DNA of 64,000 bases from Opitutales bacterium (GCA_018700525.1 JABITN010000093.1:1-64000); one strand, 5' to 3'. Positions 35,997 to 45,750 are shown, counted from the first letter of the stretch. Notes: generated from the sequence alone by a model not told the origin. Translations and numbers: made by a program.

Positions 35997-37370
35997 TTAA
36001 ATTCCGTCACCGCCACGCGATTCCTTTTCAGGAGTTAACCACGATTCTCCGTCAGCCAAGGTCGCCCGAATCCTCTCGCCTTCCGTCAAATCCTCGACCG
36101 ATGCGATCACCGAGCCATCCTCCTGCGCCAATATCGAGTATCCGCGTTTCAATGTAGCAGCAGGACCAATAGCCCTCAACTCAGTCCCCAGCTCTACAAA
36201 CCTCTGCTTCAATAAAGCCAAACGGCGATCCATCTCATGGCGGCTCCGCTCGCCCAACAACCGCAAACGCTGACGCCGATCAGACAAGGTCCGCTCCGGA
36301 TGCAGCCCTCCAAACGATCCTCGAGAATTCGCATAACGCCGACGTGCCTTCGAAATCTCGCGAGTCATCGTCGTTTCGATACGACTCGCCATTTCATCCA
36401 ATTTCAATTTGGCGAACTCTAATCGCCTCTCCGGAGCTACCGCTCGCATACGAGCCTTCCAATCACGCAATTCGCGACGATAATCCAGCAAACGTTTCTC
36501 CCAACGCTCATCCAGCGATTCTCCAGCGAGACCGATACGATTTACGCAATCGAGATAAGAACTGCTTATCAGCTCCGCTGCGGCCGAAGGTGTTTCAGCC
36601 CTTAAATCGACAGCGAAATCCGACAAAGTAAAATCGATCTCGTGCCCCACAGCCGAAATCACCGGAACCGCCGAAGCCGCTAACGCCCGAACCAAGCGTT
36701 CCTCATTAAAGCACCAAAGATCCTCCAAACTACCGCCGCCTCTTCCCACCACAATTACATCAAAGCAATTCAATTTTTCAGCAATAGCCAAACCCTTCAA
36801 TATAGTATCCGCTGCATCTGCTCCCTGCACCTTCGCCGGCAACACGACTAAGCGTCCCACCCATCCCCGGCGCTTTAGGATACGCATAAAATCCTGCACG
36901 GCCGCTCCTGTTGGCGAAGTAATAAACGCAATCGAACGTGGGGCCATCGGTAGCTCCCGTTTGCGATCCTTGTCGAACAGACCTTCCTCAAGCAACTTGC
37001 GTTTCAGTCGCTCGAATTCGCGATGCAATTTCCCATGCCCCGATTGCGTCGCGGCCCGAGCGATCAATTGATACCGGCCATGCGGCTCGTACACGCTAAT
37101 CTCCCCATACACGAGAATCTCCACACCATTGTCCAACTCGAAATCGAGACCAGCGGCATTTCCGCGAAAGATGACCACCGGAAGCTGGGCCGATTCGTCT
37201 TTCAACGAAAAATAAAGATGTCCGCTAGCCTGTCTTCTGAAATTGGATACTTCACCTTTTATCCAACCAGCCTCAATCGAGCCTTCCAAAAGCCGCTTTA
37301 TCTCGCGAGTGAAACTCGAAACGGTATGCGCTTCCTCCTCGCCAAATTGCAATCCTAAGGAACGGTTCAC
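35997..37370 (-). CDS. xseA: Exodeoxyribonuclease VII large subunit
   Basis: The 457-residue protein has the N-terminal OB fold (WIKGEVSNFRRQASGHLYFSLKD, about 38-60) and the XseA catalytic core with TSPTGAAVQDFMRIL, VVGRGGGSLEDLWCFNEE and AVGHEIDFTLSDFAVDLRAETPSAAAEL. A long coiled-coil region and the C-terminal LKRGYSIL follow. Exonuclease VII degrades single-stranded DNA in both directions with XseB; I see no xseB in this window. It overlaps the membrane-protein gene upstream by 4 bp, which suggests cotranscription. Confidence 0.93.
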   Translation of the reverse strand: MNRSLGLQFGEEEAHTVSSFTREIKRLLEGSIEAGWIKGEVSNFRRQASGHLYFSLKDESAQLPVVIFRGNAAGLDFELDNGVEILVYGEISVYEPHGRYQLIARAATQSGHGKLHREFERLKRKLLEEGLFDKDRKRELPMAPRSIAFITSPTGAAVQDFMRILKRRGWVGRLVVLPAKVQGADAADTILKGLAIAEKLNCFDVIVVGRGGGSLEDLWCFNEERLVRALAASAVPVISAVGHEIDFTLSDFAVDLRAETPSAAAELISSSYLDCVNRIGLAGESLDERWEKRLLDYRRELRDWKARMRAVAPERRLEFAKLKLDEMASRIETTMTREISKARRRYANSRGSFGGLHPERTLSDRRQRLRLLGERSRHEMDRRLALLKQRFVELGTELRAIGPAATLKRGYSILAQEDGSVIASVEDLTEGERIRATLADGESWLTPEKESRGGDGI

Positions 37371-38068
37371 TCCGACTCCTCGGCTAATGATTTAAGCTTC
37401 AAACGAGCCCGCACCTGACGGACAATCAAGCCCAATACGACAAAGAGAGCAACAGCCAATATCACCACCGTTTTATTGCCTTTCAAAATCGCATCGCTGA
37501 AAATAATGATGCTGCTCGCCATCGCCAATGTCAGCGGAACGGAGATGGCCATGTACCAACCAAACGGCATTTTCGCTAAGCCCAGCAAGTAATTCTGCAA
37601 CGGAAAAGGCAAACCAGGCGTAATACGCAGCAAGACCGCGATAGGAATCATCGTCTTAGACGTAATCTCCGGAACGCTATATCCGAAACGATGAACTAAC
37701 CGCTCGAACGCCGGACGGAAAAGCTTTCCTGCCAACAGCCATGAAAGCGCCATATTAGTCGCCAAGGCCAAACCACATCCGCCAAGAGCGATCGGGAGGT
37801 CGTAAGCAGCCCCAGCCACGATCAAAAATGGCGATACTGGAGCCCACAACGAGGGCAAGATAGCCATTGCCGCGAAAAATGGAATCGGCCCGAAAGCCTT
37901 AATCCGCTCAACCATCACTCGAACGTCGATTCCCCGGATCTCCTCCTGGAATTGCCATACCAGCAATCCGCCGACTAGCAATCCGGCAATCGCCAAGCCC
38001 GCCATCACTTTTACTTTACTAGGAGTCACGACCACAGGATCTCGGTCAGCCCAAGAATAGCAAAACAA
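37367..38068 (-). CDS. TVP38/TMEM64 (VTT-domain) membrane protein
   Basis: The 233-residue protein has about five membrane segments and the VTT/SNARE-associated pattern: FFAAMAILPSLWAPVSPFLIVAGAAY, a re-entrant-like region, and RITPGLPFPLQNYLLGLAKM. DedA/VTT proteins are proposed lipid scramblases or transporters. The first 20 residues before the first helix may be too long, and an internal start near MAGLAIAG is possible. It overlaps xseA by 4 bp. Confidence 0.85.
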   Translation of the reverse strand: MFCYSWADRDPVVVTPSKVKVMAGLAIAGLLVGGLLVWQFQEEIRGIDVRVMVERIKAFGPIPFFAAMAILPSLWAPVSPFLIVAGAAYDLPIALGGCGLALATNMALSWLLAGKLFRPAFERLVHRFGYSVPEITSKTMIPIAVLLRITPGLPFPLQNYLLGLAKMPFGWYMAISVPLTLAMASSIIIFSDAILKGNKTVVILAVALFVVLGLIVRQVRARLKLKSLAEESE

Positions 38069-38249
38069 ATTACAGCCACTAGACTCGCGACTCTAATCGC
38101 GAAATGCATTGCCGTATTGGCATCCCCAAGACACGCTCGCGACTACATACCTCCATCACGACATCTAAAGAAAAGAAACCTTTCACCATCTACTTGTCGG
38201 GTTTCCCATTGCATTTCAGCCGACAATTCATCAACCTGCTCTAGAATTA

Positions 38250-38660
38250 ATGCCTTACACGATCCAAAAAACGATATTGATCATCGACGACGACGAAAGC
38301 CTTCGAAACCTATTGCAGATCATTCTGGAGACCGCGGACATCCAAACCATCAGAGCTGCGAATGCTGGCGAAGCGCTGACTGCGCTTCACGACCATAGCA
38401 AATCCATCCAAGGTGTGCTGCTCGACCTGAACCTCAATCAGCTAAAAGGCGAAGACTTCTACGATGTAATCGTAGCCATCGATCCCGGTATAGCCATCTT
38501 CCCGATGAGCGGCTGCATAACCGAAGAAATCGAAGAACGATTCGCGGGCAAAGCAATCGCCGGAATCATAACAAAGCCGTTTTCACCGGCAAGTCTCATG
38601 GAAACGATCACCGAGGGATTTGCCCGAAAACCAAACGAAAACATTCCGAAAGTCGTCTAG
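38250..38660 (+). CDS. Stand-alone response-regulator receiver protein
   Basis: The 136-residue protein is a single receiver domain: acidic pocket IIDDDES near residue 12, phospho-acceptor Asp in LLDLNLN near 56, a Ser in MSG near 82, and the conserved Lys in ITKPF near 104. There is no output domain. Its form resembles the receivers fused to hybrid kinases, so it may be a phosphotransfer component. No histidine kinase is next to it. Confidence 0.87.
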   Translation: MPYTIQKTILIIDDDESLRNLLQIILETADIQTIRAANAGEALTALHDHSKSIQGVLLDLNLNQLKGEDFYDVIVAIDPGIAIFPMSGCITEEIEERFAGKAIAGIITKPFSPASLMETITEGFARKPNENIPKVV

Positions 38661-38692
38661 AAAAGCTTGGCTTCGCTCAACCCGCAGCCGCT

Positions 38693-39007
38693 TTAGGCCA
38701 AAGTATTGAGGTGCTTGCCAGAAGGACCTCCTGCGTAGGGTATTTCGAAATACAAAGACGCGTCATCGGAATTTCCACCCTCCCCGAATTCATCATCTTC
38801 AAGTTCGTGACCCGTGTTCATCGGAGATTGCTTTTCATCCTTCTCGCGGCGTTCGCGATAGTAGGGAAAAGACTGTTCTAGTGTATTTTGTATGCGGAGC
38901 GGGTCCATTCTCGGTGCTTTTAGCTTCCCTTCATTAAGGATCTGTTCGCCTAAATGGAGAAATCGACGGCCCCAAACGGATCTGTATTCCTTATCCGTTT
39001 TTTGCAT
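38693..39007 (-). CDS. Hypothetical protein (104 aa)
   Basis: The protein is charged, starts MQKTDKEYRSVWGRRFLHLG, and has an acidic, probably disordered C-terminal half. I recognise no family. Its ATG follows AAAAAGAG, a weak ribosome binding site, and its N-terminal helix-like composition is protein-like. It lies convergent to the receiver gene and divergent from the SirB1-like gene. Confidence 0.5.
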   Translation of the reverse strand: MQKTDKEYRSVWGRRFLHLGEQILNEGKLKAPRMDPLRIQNTLEQSFPYYRERREKDEKQSPMNTGHELEDDEFGEGGNSDDASLYFEIPYAGGPSGKHLNTLA

Positions 39008-39281
39008 CTCTTTTTATAATTGTTTTTCTTAAAGTTATGAAAACAGAAGCTTAAGTAAATTGTCATTTCCGTTACAAAAAGCCAAGAGTCCTCAATTCAC
39101 ACTCGCCCCTAGGGAATCGCGTTCATCCCTTATAAAGCCGCTAATCCAGTCAATTCCTACAAGGCAAAACCAGACATCAATCCGTCTTGATAAAGAGACC
39201 TGCAGCAACCTACTGAAAATCGAGACCGATATTCACGTCTTCGCTATTGCGATCCCCTCATCGATCTGCATTCTTTCAACC

Positions 39282-40145
39282 GTGCCAAACGACCGGATTA
39301 CAAAGGAAGAAAAAGACGCGCTTCTTAGTCTTCTTGACGATCCCAGCCCCATTGTTCGGAAGACGATTTTGAGAACCCTAGACCAAATGGGCGGCGACGG
39401 GCTAGACCTGCTAGGGAAAACGATTAAAGGCTCCAACCGCTTCCTGAGCTGGCATGCCAGTCGCTATCTTTCGGAATTGCAAAGCGCATCCCCTGCAGCC
39501 GAATTCAGAGCCTTCATTCGCTCTATGAATTACGAGCTCGAATCCGGCTGGATAATGATCAGCCGAGTAGCCTACCCGGATATCGACGTGGGCAAGATTT
39601 TCCAAGAACTCGACGAAATCGCTAATCGGTGTCGCGAACTCATCGCCCGCCCCGCCAGTTATCGTGAACAATGTCTCGTAGTCAACCGAGTGCTCTTTCA
39701 CGAGTACGGCTTCCGCGGAAACAAGGAAAACTACAACGATCCGGACAACAGCTTTATCAATAGCCTTCTCCAAACGCGCAAAGGCCTGCCCATCACCCTT
39801 TCCGTACTCTATCTACTCGTTGCCAGTCGACTCGGTATTCCTATCGAGCCGATCGGAGTGCCAGGGCATTTCGTCATCGGTTGCTTCGAAGAAAGCGTTC
39901 CTTTCTACATAGACTCTTTCGAGCGCGGCAAGCTCCTCGACGCAGGACAATTGCTCAAGCGCGTGGAAGCCGTTTGCATAGAACCCAACCTGGGGCACCT
40001 CGCTCCTGTTTCCACCCAAGAAACGCTCTCTCGCATCTGCCGAAACCTTGTTCCTCACTTCTCGAACTCCAGACAAGAATCCATGTCCAAACTCTTCCAA
40101 GGTTTTCTTCAAGACTTCAAGGAAACCTACGAGAAACACGTATAA
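39282..40145 (+). CDS. SirB1/Transglut_core2 family protein
   Basis: The track ORF starts at TTG 39060, but the first 74 residues are not protein-like. GTG at 39282 (VPNDRITKEEKDALLSLLDD) gives a normal 288-residue SirB1-type protein. Family signatures are present: VNRVLFHEYGFRGNKENYNDPDNSFINSLL, RKGLPITLSVLYLLVASRLG and GVPGHFVIGC, with transglutaminase-like fold residues. The N-terminus has a HEAT-like helix pair. The family is widespread and its function is not established. It is followed after 57 bp by aroE. Confidence 0.82.
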   Translation: MPNDRITKEEKDALLSLLDDPSPIVRKTILRTLDQMGGDGLDLLGKTIKGSNRFLSWHASRYLSELQSASPAAEFRAFIRSMNYELESGWIMISRVAYPDIDVGKIFQELDEIANRCRELIARPASYREQCLVVNRVLFHEYGFRGNKENYNDPDNSFINSLLQTRKGLPITLSVLYLLVASRLGIPIEPIGVPGHFVIGCFEESVPFYIDSFERGKLLDAGQLLKRVEAVCIEPNLGHLAPVSTQETLSRICRNLVPHFSNSRQESMSKLFQGFLQDFKETYEKHV

Positions 40146-40202
40146 TTTCTTCCAATATTTATCTCGCCCAAAGCCGGGCAACCCAATTCGCTCCCTCCCA
40201 AC

Positions 40203-41123
40203 ATGGATAGCTTCCATTCCGAAGAAACCTACACTCTAGACGATCTCTCCCACTGGCAACGCACTGGCACCAGCCTCGCCGTACTCGGTTATCCAGTACG
40301 TCACTCCATCAGCCCGGCTATGCACAACGCCGCTTTGGAGGAACTCGTTCGAGACCAACCTCAATACGTAGACTGGAAGTATTTCCGATTCGAGGTCAAA
40401 CCCGAGCAACTCTTAGATACGCTTCCCCTTTTCCATAAAAAAGGATTCTTTGGACTTAACTTAACCGTGCCGCACAAAGAGATAGCCTTACCCGCTTTGC
40501 CGCGCGTCGATCCCGCCGCAAAAGAGATCGGGGCAGTCAACACCTTGAAGCGCACGGAAACCGGCTACACTGGCTTTAACACCGACGGCTTTGGACTAGA
40601 AACAGGCATTCGCCTAGAGCTCGGACGCGAACTCGCCGACAGCGACGTCATAATTCTAGGAGCTGGCGGAGCTGGTCGAGCTGCGGCCGCACAAGCCCTA
40701 CGCAGCGCCTGTCGCTCGCTCACCATCGTCAACCGAAACCCCGAAAGGCTGGCTAACCTCATCGAAGCCATAAACCCCATCGCCCAGGAACGAAAAATTC
40801 CGCTGCTCGGGAAAGCCCCAAATGATCCATCGCTCGAAATTCCCCAGGGCTCCTTGCTGGTCAACGCCACTTCACTCGGACTAAAACCGGACGACCCGCT
40901 TCCAATCCCCGCAAACGCACTCCCTGAATCGCTGGCGCTGTACGACATGATCTACAATCCGCCATGCACGAAACTAATGCAGAAGATTCAATCCCTCGAT
41001 GGCCAGACTGCCAACGGACTTTCGATGCTCGTCTACCAGGGCGTCCGAGCCCTAGAGATTTGGACGGACCAAACCATCAATCCTGCCACAATGGACCGCG
41101 CCGCAAGAAGCGCGATAGCCTAA
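40203..41123 (+). CDS. aroE: Shikimate dehydrogenase
   Basis: The 306-residue protein has GYPVRHSISPAMHNAAL (substrate-binding Ser pair), NLTVPHKE with the catalytic Lys, FNTDGFG with the catalytic Asp, and the dinucleotide loop GAGGAGRAAAAQAL. It reduces 3-dehydroshikimate to shikimate with NADPH in the cytosol. An N-terminal extension of about 25 residues is slightly long for the family. The prepilin peptidase gene starts 14 bp after it, so the two share a transcript. Confidence 0.93.
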   Translation: MDSFHSEETYTLDDLSHWQRTGTSLAVLGYPVRHSISPAMHNAALEELVRDQPQYVDWKYFRFEVKPEQLLDTLPLFHKKGFFGLNLTVPHKEIALPALPRVDPAAKEIGAVNTLKRTETGYTGFNTDGFGLETGIRLELGRELADSDVIILGAGGAGRAAAAQALRSACRSLTIVNRNPERLANLIEAINPIAQERKIPLLGKAPNDPSLEIPQGSLLVNATSLGLKPDDPLPIPANALPESLALYDMIYNPPCTKLMQKIQSLDGQTANGLSMLVYQGVRALEIWTDQTINPATMDRAARSAIA

Positions 41124-41136
41124 CTCCCGTTACGCC

Positions 41137-42048
41137 ATGCTCTCCGACTTCAAAGCCATCGATCAGGAATTCCCCGCTTTTTTCGCGTCCATGATATTCA
41201 TTTTCGGAGCGATCGTCGGAAGTTTCCTAAACGTATGCATCTATCGGATACCTGACAAAAAATCTATCGTTCATCCCGGATCCACTTGTGCTTGCGGAAA
41301 ACCAATCAGCTGGTACGACAACATCCCAATCTTCAGCTGGTTCATTCTCCGAGGCAAAGCGCGCTGCTGCAATGCTCCCTATAGCTTTCGCTATCCATTT
41401 ATCGAGTCCCTAACCGCAGGACTCTTTCTCGCCGCGTGGCTTCAACACCCGCACGCCAAAGCCGCTTGCTTGCTTCTGTTTATTTCACTGATGATCTGCG
41501 CCACTTTCATCGACTTCGACCACATGGAAATTCCGGATAGATTTTCCTACGGAGCAGCGCTTTTCGGCACGATCCTTTCTGTAGCCGTTCCTTCCTTACA
41601 CGGATTTCAAGATCTCCCCCCAATAATCACCCCGATTAAAGGTTTCTTCGAAGCCATCATTGGTATTATGATCGGCTCCGGGCTCATCCTTTGGATCGCG
41701 CTCGCATCCGAAGCGATTCTCAGAAAAGAAGCCATGGGGTTCGGCGACGTAAAACTCCTCGGCGGAATCGGAGCGTTCGCCGGCTGGCAAGGTGCTGTGT
41801 TCGCCCTATTCGGAGGTGCCGTCATCGGTACCATCGGACTCGGATTATGGCTCATGATCAAAGCCATCGTCCCAAGTCTTCGAAAAAAGACCGTCGACAA
41901 CAGCGAGAAGAACGGTGGTGGACTTGTCGGCAAGCAAATGCCCTTTGGGCCTATGCTCGCCGCAGGCGCGTTGCTCTACCTGCTTCTCCTTGAAAAAGAA
42001 GTCGACCAGTATTTCGCCATAGCCATCGACCTCGTTCAGCAGCAATAG
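41137..42048 (+). CDS. Prepilin peptidase (GspO/PilD family)
   Basis: The 303-residue membrane protein has the N-terminal cytosolic zinc loop (CACGKPISWYDNIPIFSW... CC) with two Cys pairs, the first catalytic Asp in FIDFDHMEIPD, and the second in GFGDVKLLGGIGA. It cleaves and often methylates type IV pilin-like and type II secretion precursors at the inner membrane. About eight membrane segments are visible. The preceding linkage to aroE recalls the usual loose prepilin-peptidase neighbourhoods. No pilin genes are in this window. Confidence 0.92.
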   Translation: MLSDFKAIDQEFPAFFASMIFIFGAIVGSFLNVCIYRIPDKKSIVHPGSTCACGKPISWYDNIPIFSWFILRGKARCCNAPYSFRYPFIESLTAGLFLAAWLQHPHAKAACLLLFISLMICATFIDFDHMEIPDRFSYGAALFGTILSVAVPSLHGFQDLPPIITPIKGFFEAIIGIMIGSGLILWIALASEAILRKEAMGFGDVKLLGGIGAFAGWQGAVFALFGGAVIGTIGLGLWLMIKAIVPSLRKKTVDNSEKNGGGLVGKQMPFGPMLAAGALLYLLLLEKEVDQYFAIAIDLVQQQ

Positions 42049-42226
42049 AGATCCCAGACCAAGCAAGGACGTTCCCGATGATAGGAAGCACTTGTTATCG
42101 ACCCCTACTTGTCCGGACCCGATCCGTTTAGGGTCATTTAAATTAATCGAAAATCGATCTGCCTGTAATTATTAGGTTGCGGGCCCAAACCCCATCGCCA
42201 GTTCCATTTTCGGAATAGAAAGAACA

Positions 42227-42560
42227 TTAAATCACATCGTAATCCCAAAGCTTGCGGATAGGTCTCGAGATGGTTGCGACGACGTCTTTTTAGCCAACGA
42301 ATTCTTCCTTCTTCGGGTTGCATTTGACTTTCCGAGCCAATCGAACGGCGGATACTCCAAGGTGACAAATGGTTGCGGACTTGTGGCCGATTTCCGCATC
42401 ACAGATCGTTTTTCTGCGAGAGCGAACGGATTCGACGAAATTAGTCATGTGATTATTGCTCTTGTAGAATCGCTCCACGTTTGAGGGGAGCTGCGTCCCC
42501 AAAATATCAGGATCGCTCGCTTCGATGGCTCCGTGCTGAAGCAGAATGTGAAGTGGACCC
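42227..42560 (-). pseudogene. C-terminal relic of a Gfo/Idh/MocA oxidoreductase
   Basis: The minus-strand sequence reads GAIEASDPDILGTQLP, then SNNHMTNFVESVRSRRKTICDAEIGHKSATICHLG and KCNPKKEEFVG, which is the C-terminal domain of the exported-type Gfo/Idh/MocA family common in Planctomycetes and Verrucomicrobia. A TAA at 42290-42292 interrupts, after which ISRPIRKLW continues in frame to a second stop. The NAD-binding N-terminal half is absent. The flanking sequence on both sides (42049-42226 and 42561-42813) holds nothing recognisable. Confidence 0.75.
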
Positions 42561-42813
42561 CGAAAACTGGACAGGTGGCTTAGTTGGATAGATATTATTC
42601 GATATTCGGCCGCTTGTTTCATCGTTCGCGGATATTCGATTTTCTCGACCCGTTTATTTCCGCAGATATGCAACAGCCTTTAAAAGACAATACAGACAGA
42701 CCAAGTCTTTCGCCCCCACCAAACCGAAGCCTCTTGACGAGCTCAGGGCTTACGACAGTCCCCAGGATGATAGACCAAAAATGAAATAAACCTCTACCAC
42801 TAATCCCCGAAAG

Positions 42814-43983
42814 CTACAAGGACGCCAACTCGAGCACACGGGCTCCATCCGCTATACGGCATCGAATAACCTGCGGCGATTCGCCAAAATAGCCGCGATA
42901 AGCTGACGCCACAGACTCCGCATACGTCTCGGTAAAAGCTTCGCCTGCCAAGGCCATAGCAGCACCACCGAAACCACCACCCGTCAATCGAGCGCCGACG
43001 ACATCAGGCATAGACTCCAAAATCCTAACAAGATAGTCGAGTTCCTCCACGCTATTCTCAAACAAATCGCGCGAACTTGCGTGCGATTCGGAAAGCAACT
43101 TGCCCACCCCAATCGGCTTGCCTTCCGCCAGCAAAGCTTGAACGCGCTTAACTCGATCGATCTCATAGATCACATGCTCTGCTCGCTTTGAAATAACCGT
43201 ATCTAAAATCTCCTTATTGGATTCGAATTCTTCCGTAGTAACATCCGCTAAGTACTCGATATCCAACCCCGTTGACTTTAACTGCTCGACCGCTTGCCGA
43301 CATTCATCATGGCGCTGCGAATACATGGACTCAACCAAGGAATGCTTCTTATGCGTATTGAATATCCATATACTGAAATCGTCACCTAGAGGTATCGTCG
43401 AAAATTTCAATTCTCGACAATCGATATGCACAAGGTGCCCCGCCTTACCGCAAGCCGAAACCCCCTGATCCAAAATCCCGCAAGGCACACCAACGAATTC
43501 ATTTTCCGCTTCGCGCCCCACTGCTGCTAGCTCATCCGAACCGATAGCCAATCCATACGCTTCGCTAAACGCTTTGCCTGTCGCTAGCTCCAGTGCAGCG
43601 CTGCTGCTCAAGCCCGCCCCAGAAGGCACGTCCGACTCAACCGACATTTCGAATCCACCGCTAGGCTTCAATCCGCGCTGTATCAAAGCATTGTATACGC
43701 CAAGAGGATAATTCAGCCATGAGGCTTCACCTCGCTGCCGCTGGCTTGAATCCGAAATCTCGAACACCGAAGATCCCGCGCTCGAAAATCTAAATACCGA
43801 TTCATCGACTCTTCTCAAGGCCACCAAAACCCCTCGGTCGATAGCCGCGCCGATCACCGGACCTTGATTGTAGTCCGTGTGATTTCCGATCACCTCCACG
43901 CGCCCAGGAGCCGCAGCTATAACAACAGGATCTGCCTGATAATTGCTTTTAAAGCGTTCCTTTAAGCATTTAATCATACTCAT
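42814..43983 (-). CDS. galK: Galactokinase
   Basis: The 389-residue GHMP kinase has GRVEVIGNHTDYNQG (the galactokinase signature, about residues 27-41), the phosphate-binding loop DVPSGAGLSSSAALE and the C-terminal GARLTGGGFGGAAMA. It phosphorylates galactose at C1 with ATP for the Leloir pathway. No galT or galE is nearby. It lies 73 bp after the HU gene on the same strand, separated from it by a terminator, so it has its own promoter in that gap. Confidence 0.93.
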   Translation of the reverse strand: MSMIKCLKERFKSNYQADPVVIAAAPGRVEVIGNHTDYNQGPVIGAAIDRGVLVALRRVDESVFRFSSAGSSVFEISDSSQRQRGEASWLNYPLGVYNALIQRGLKPSGGFEMSVESDVPSGAGLSSSAALELATGKAFSEAYGLAIGSDELAAVGREAENEFVGVPCGILDQGVSACGKAGHLVHIDCRELKFSTIPLGDDFSIWIFNTHKKHSLVESMYSQRHDECRQAVEQLKSTGLDIEYLADVTTEEFESNKEILDTVISKRAEHVIYEIDRVKRVQALLAEGKPIGVGKLLSESHASSRDLFENSVEELDYLVRILESMPDVVGARLTGGGFGGAAMALAGEAFTETYAESVASAYRGYFGESPQVIRCRIADGARVLELASL

Positions 43984-44004
43984 CGACGAATCTTAAAAAC
44001 GAAA

Positions 44005-44030
44005 ATCCCACAGCCGTAAAGCTGCGGGAT
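44005..44030 (-). terminator. Terminator of the HU gene
   Basis: On the minus strand ATCCCGCAGC pairs with GCTGTGGGAT around TTTACG and is followed by TTTCGTTTTT. It lies just beyond the HU stop and before galK. Confidence 0.9.
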
Positions 44031-44056
44031 CAGAATTATTAATCTCTAAAGAAATT

Positions 44057-44371
44057 CTAGAGCTGGTCCTTAAGACCTGCACCAACCTTGAACTTCACAG
44101 CTTTGCTGGCCTTGATCTTCAATGGAGCTTTAGTGAGTGGGTTGATACCAGAGCGAGCGTTGCGGCGTGTAACTGAGAACGTACCGAATCCAACGAGTTG
44201 AACCGCGACAGCTGGCTTTGCTTCTTTATCGCTGACCTTAACAGCCTTGCCTGCTTTTTTCACAGCGGTCTTGATTGAGCCCAAAACGGCACTCAATGCT
44301 TTTTCTGCATCCGCTTTAGAAGCGTCGCCAAGGTTCTTCTGAATTTCTGCTACAAGTTCTGCTTTAGTCAT
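44057..44371 (-). CDS. HU-family DNA-binding protein
   Basis: The 104-residue protein begins MTKAELVAEIQKNLG and carries GFGTFSVTRRNARSGINPLT, the beta-arm region of HU/IHF, followed by KIKASKAVKFKVGAGLK. An insert of about 12 residues (AVKVSDKEAKPAV) precedes the arm, making it slightly longer than the usual 90. HU dimers bend and compact DNA. It is a monocistronic unit with its own terminator. Confidence 0.94.
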   Translation of the reverse strand: MTKAELVAEIQKNLGDASKADAEKALSAVLGSIKTAVKKAGKAVKVSDKEAKPAVAVQLVGFGTFSVTRRNARSGINPLTKAPLKIKASKAVKFKVGAGLKDQL

Positions 44372-44475
44372 ATGTTTGGATCGTAATTAATTAGAGGTTG
44401 AAATCATTTCCTTTTGAAAACCTCTTGAGTCGAAGGACCTTAAACAACTGCGTCAAACGAAATGTACGCATTCCC

Positions 44476-44727
44476 TTAAAAATCGTCCTGGTCGCCGCAT
44501 TTAGGGGACTTTTGGCCCTCAAACCCCGGCGGAGTCGTGCCTTGCCGACCTGCCACGACTAGTTCTAACAAACCCTTCATCGCTTCAACGCGATTCATGC
44601 CACGCTCTTCGACCAACTGATCCGCCCGCTTTATAAGCTGCCCCGCCATTCGTTTCGCCTGATTCTCGGGCGACCCCCATTTTCGGCACAACGCTACTAA
44701 TTGAAAAAATTCCTCTTCAGACTTCAT
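44476..44727 (-). CDS. Hypothetical protein (83 aa) coupled to ygfZ
   Basis: The helical 83-residue protein (FFQLVALCRKWGSPENQAKRMA) has no family I can name. Its start overlaps the end of ygfZ by 11 bp on the same strand, which argues for a real, coupled gene. I considered an XseB (exonuclease VII small subunit), but the sequence lacks its pattern. Confidence 0.6.
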   Translation of the reverse strand: MKSEEEFFQLVALCRKWGSPENQAKRMAGQLIKRADQLVEERGMNRVEAMKGLLELVVAGRQGTTPPGFEGQKSPKCGDQDDF

Positions 44728-45655
44728 TCGCTCGTGCGGCCTTCATTTGAACTACAGAATGCACAATCACATCCGCTTGACCGTCAATCGAGCAAGCCCC
44801 CCCTGGGCGTGATCTCTTTAACATTGCCGACCCCACCAAGCCCCCACTACCCGAAAGAACTCGGCGCAATTCGCCAACACGTTTCCCATCGCTGTCCAAC
44901 AATTTCCAAGGACTCTCGCCCTCCGGATTACGCGAAACGGATACGCATTCAAGTTCCCGCCGAGCTTGCCCCATAGATTTCAACCTAGCCATCACCTCTT
45001 GCCCGATATAACAACCTTTTCGATACGAAACCGCACTATCGCCTAACCCAACCTCTTGAGGTAAATCAGATTCTAGAATATCTCGGCATAACTCGAAAAA
45101 CCGCGATTTCAATGCGATTAATCCAATTGTATTTGTATCCAATATACGAACACTAAAATTCTCCAAAACGATTTTTAAAGCTTCAGCTAATCCACTACTG
45201 AGCACAACAACCTCGAGATTCCGACTGTCCCCTCTTCGTCCCCAAAATGCAAATACATCTTTACTCGAGCTAAAGCCACCTTCCTTCGGTTCTTCCAATC
45301 CGAACCGATCCAAAACCGCTCCGATCGAATCCCCCCAAAGCGAAACGGACAAACCACCCGATCCAGTCGACCGCGTCTCCACCTCATCCATAATAATCCG
45401 ATTTTCTAGATTTTCCCGCATAACCCCCGTTTCAGTCGAATAGCTTATTGCCAAAAAACGTTGATCCGAGATTTTCAAAACAAAGCTGTCTCCCAAAATT
45501 TTGCCTTTTGAATTCAGCCACAATCCATAAGCGACTTCTTTATCCGAAATTCGAAGCTCTTGAGAGAACTGTCCCTGCAAAAATGTCGCTGAATCCTCGC
45601 CTTCAATAAAAAGAAGGCCATGTGGAGAATAATAATACGCTGCGGAACTTACCAT
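44717..45655 (-). CDS. ygfZ: YgfZ/GcvT-like folate-binding protein
   Basis: The 312-residue protein has the YgfZ hallmark KGCYIGQEV with its essential Cys (about residue 223), a GcvT-like N-terminal fold (FLQGQFSQEL, GLWLNSKGKIL) and a C-terminal barrel. YgfZ uses tetrahydrofolate and helps assemble or repair iron-sulfur enzymes such as MiaB. It is divergent from the DAHP synthase gene and overlaps the small hypothetical gene downstream. Confidence 0.88.
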   Translation of the reverse strand: MVSSAAYYYSPHGLLFIEGEDSATFLQGQFSQELRISDKEVAYGLWLNSKGKILGDSFVLKISDQRFLAISYSTETGVMRENLENRIIMDEVETRSTGSGGLSVSLWGDSIGAVLDRFGLEEPKEGGFSSSKDVFAFWGRRGDSRNLEVVVLSSGLAEALKIVLENFSVRILDTNTIGLIALKSRFFELCRDILESDLPQEVGLGDSAVSYRKGCYIGQEVMARLKSMGQARRELECVSVSRNPEGESPWKLLDSDGKRVGELRRVLSGSGGLVGSAMLKRSRPGGACSIDGQADVIVHSVVQMKAARANEV

Positions 45656-45750
45656 ATATCAATGAGTTGTGAAAAATTGAGATATTTTTTTGATAAATCC
45701 ATTGACAGACACCACTCAATTACTATCCCCAACGTCAATCACAAAGACTT

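Noticed and set aside
44476-44727. Exonuclease VII small subunit (xseB) as partner of xseA
   Set aside because: The sequence does not match the XseB helical pattern and lies far from xseA.
45702-45726. TTGACA/TACTAT sigma-70 promoter for the DAHP synthase leader
   Set aside because: The spacer is only 13 bp, too short for a normal promoter; not reported as a feature.
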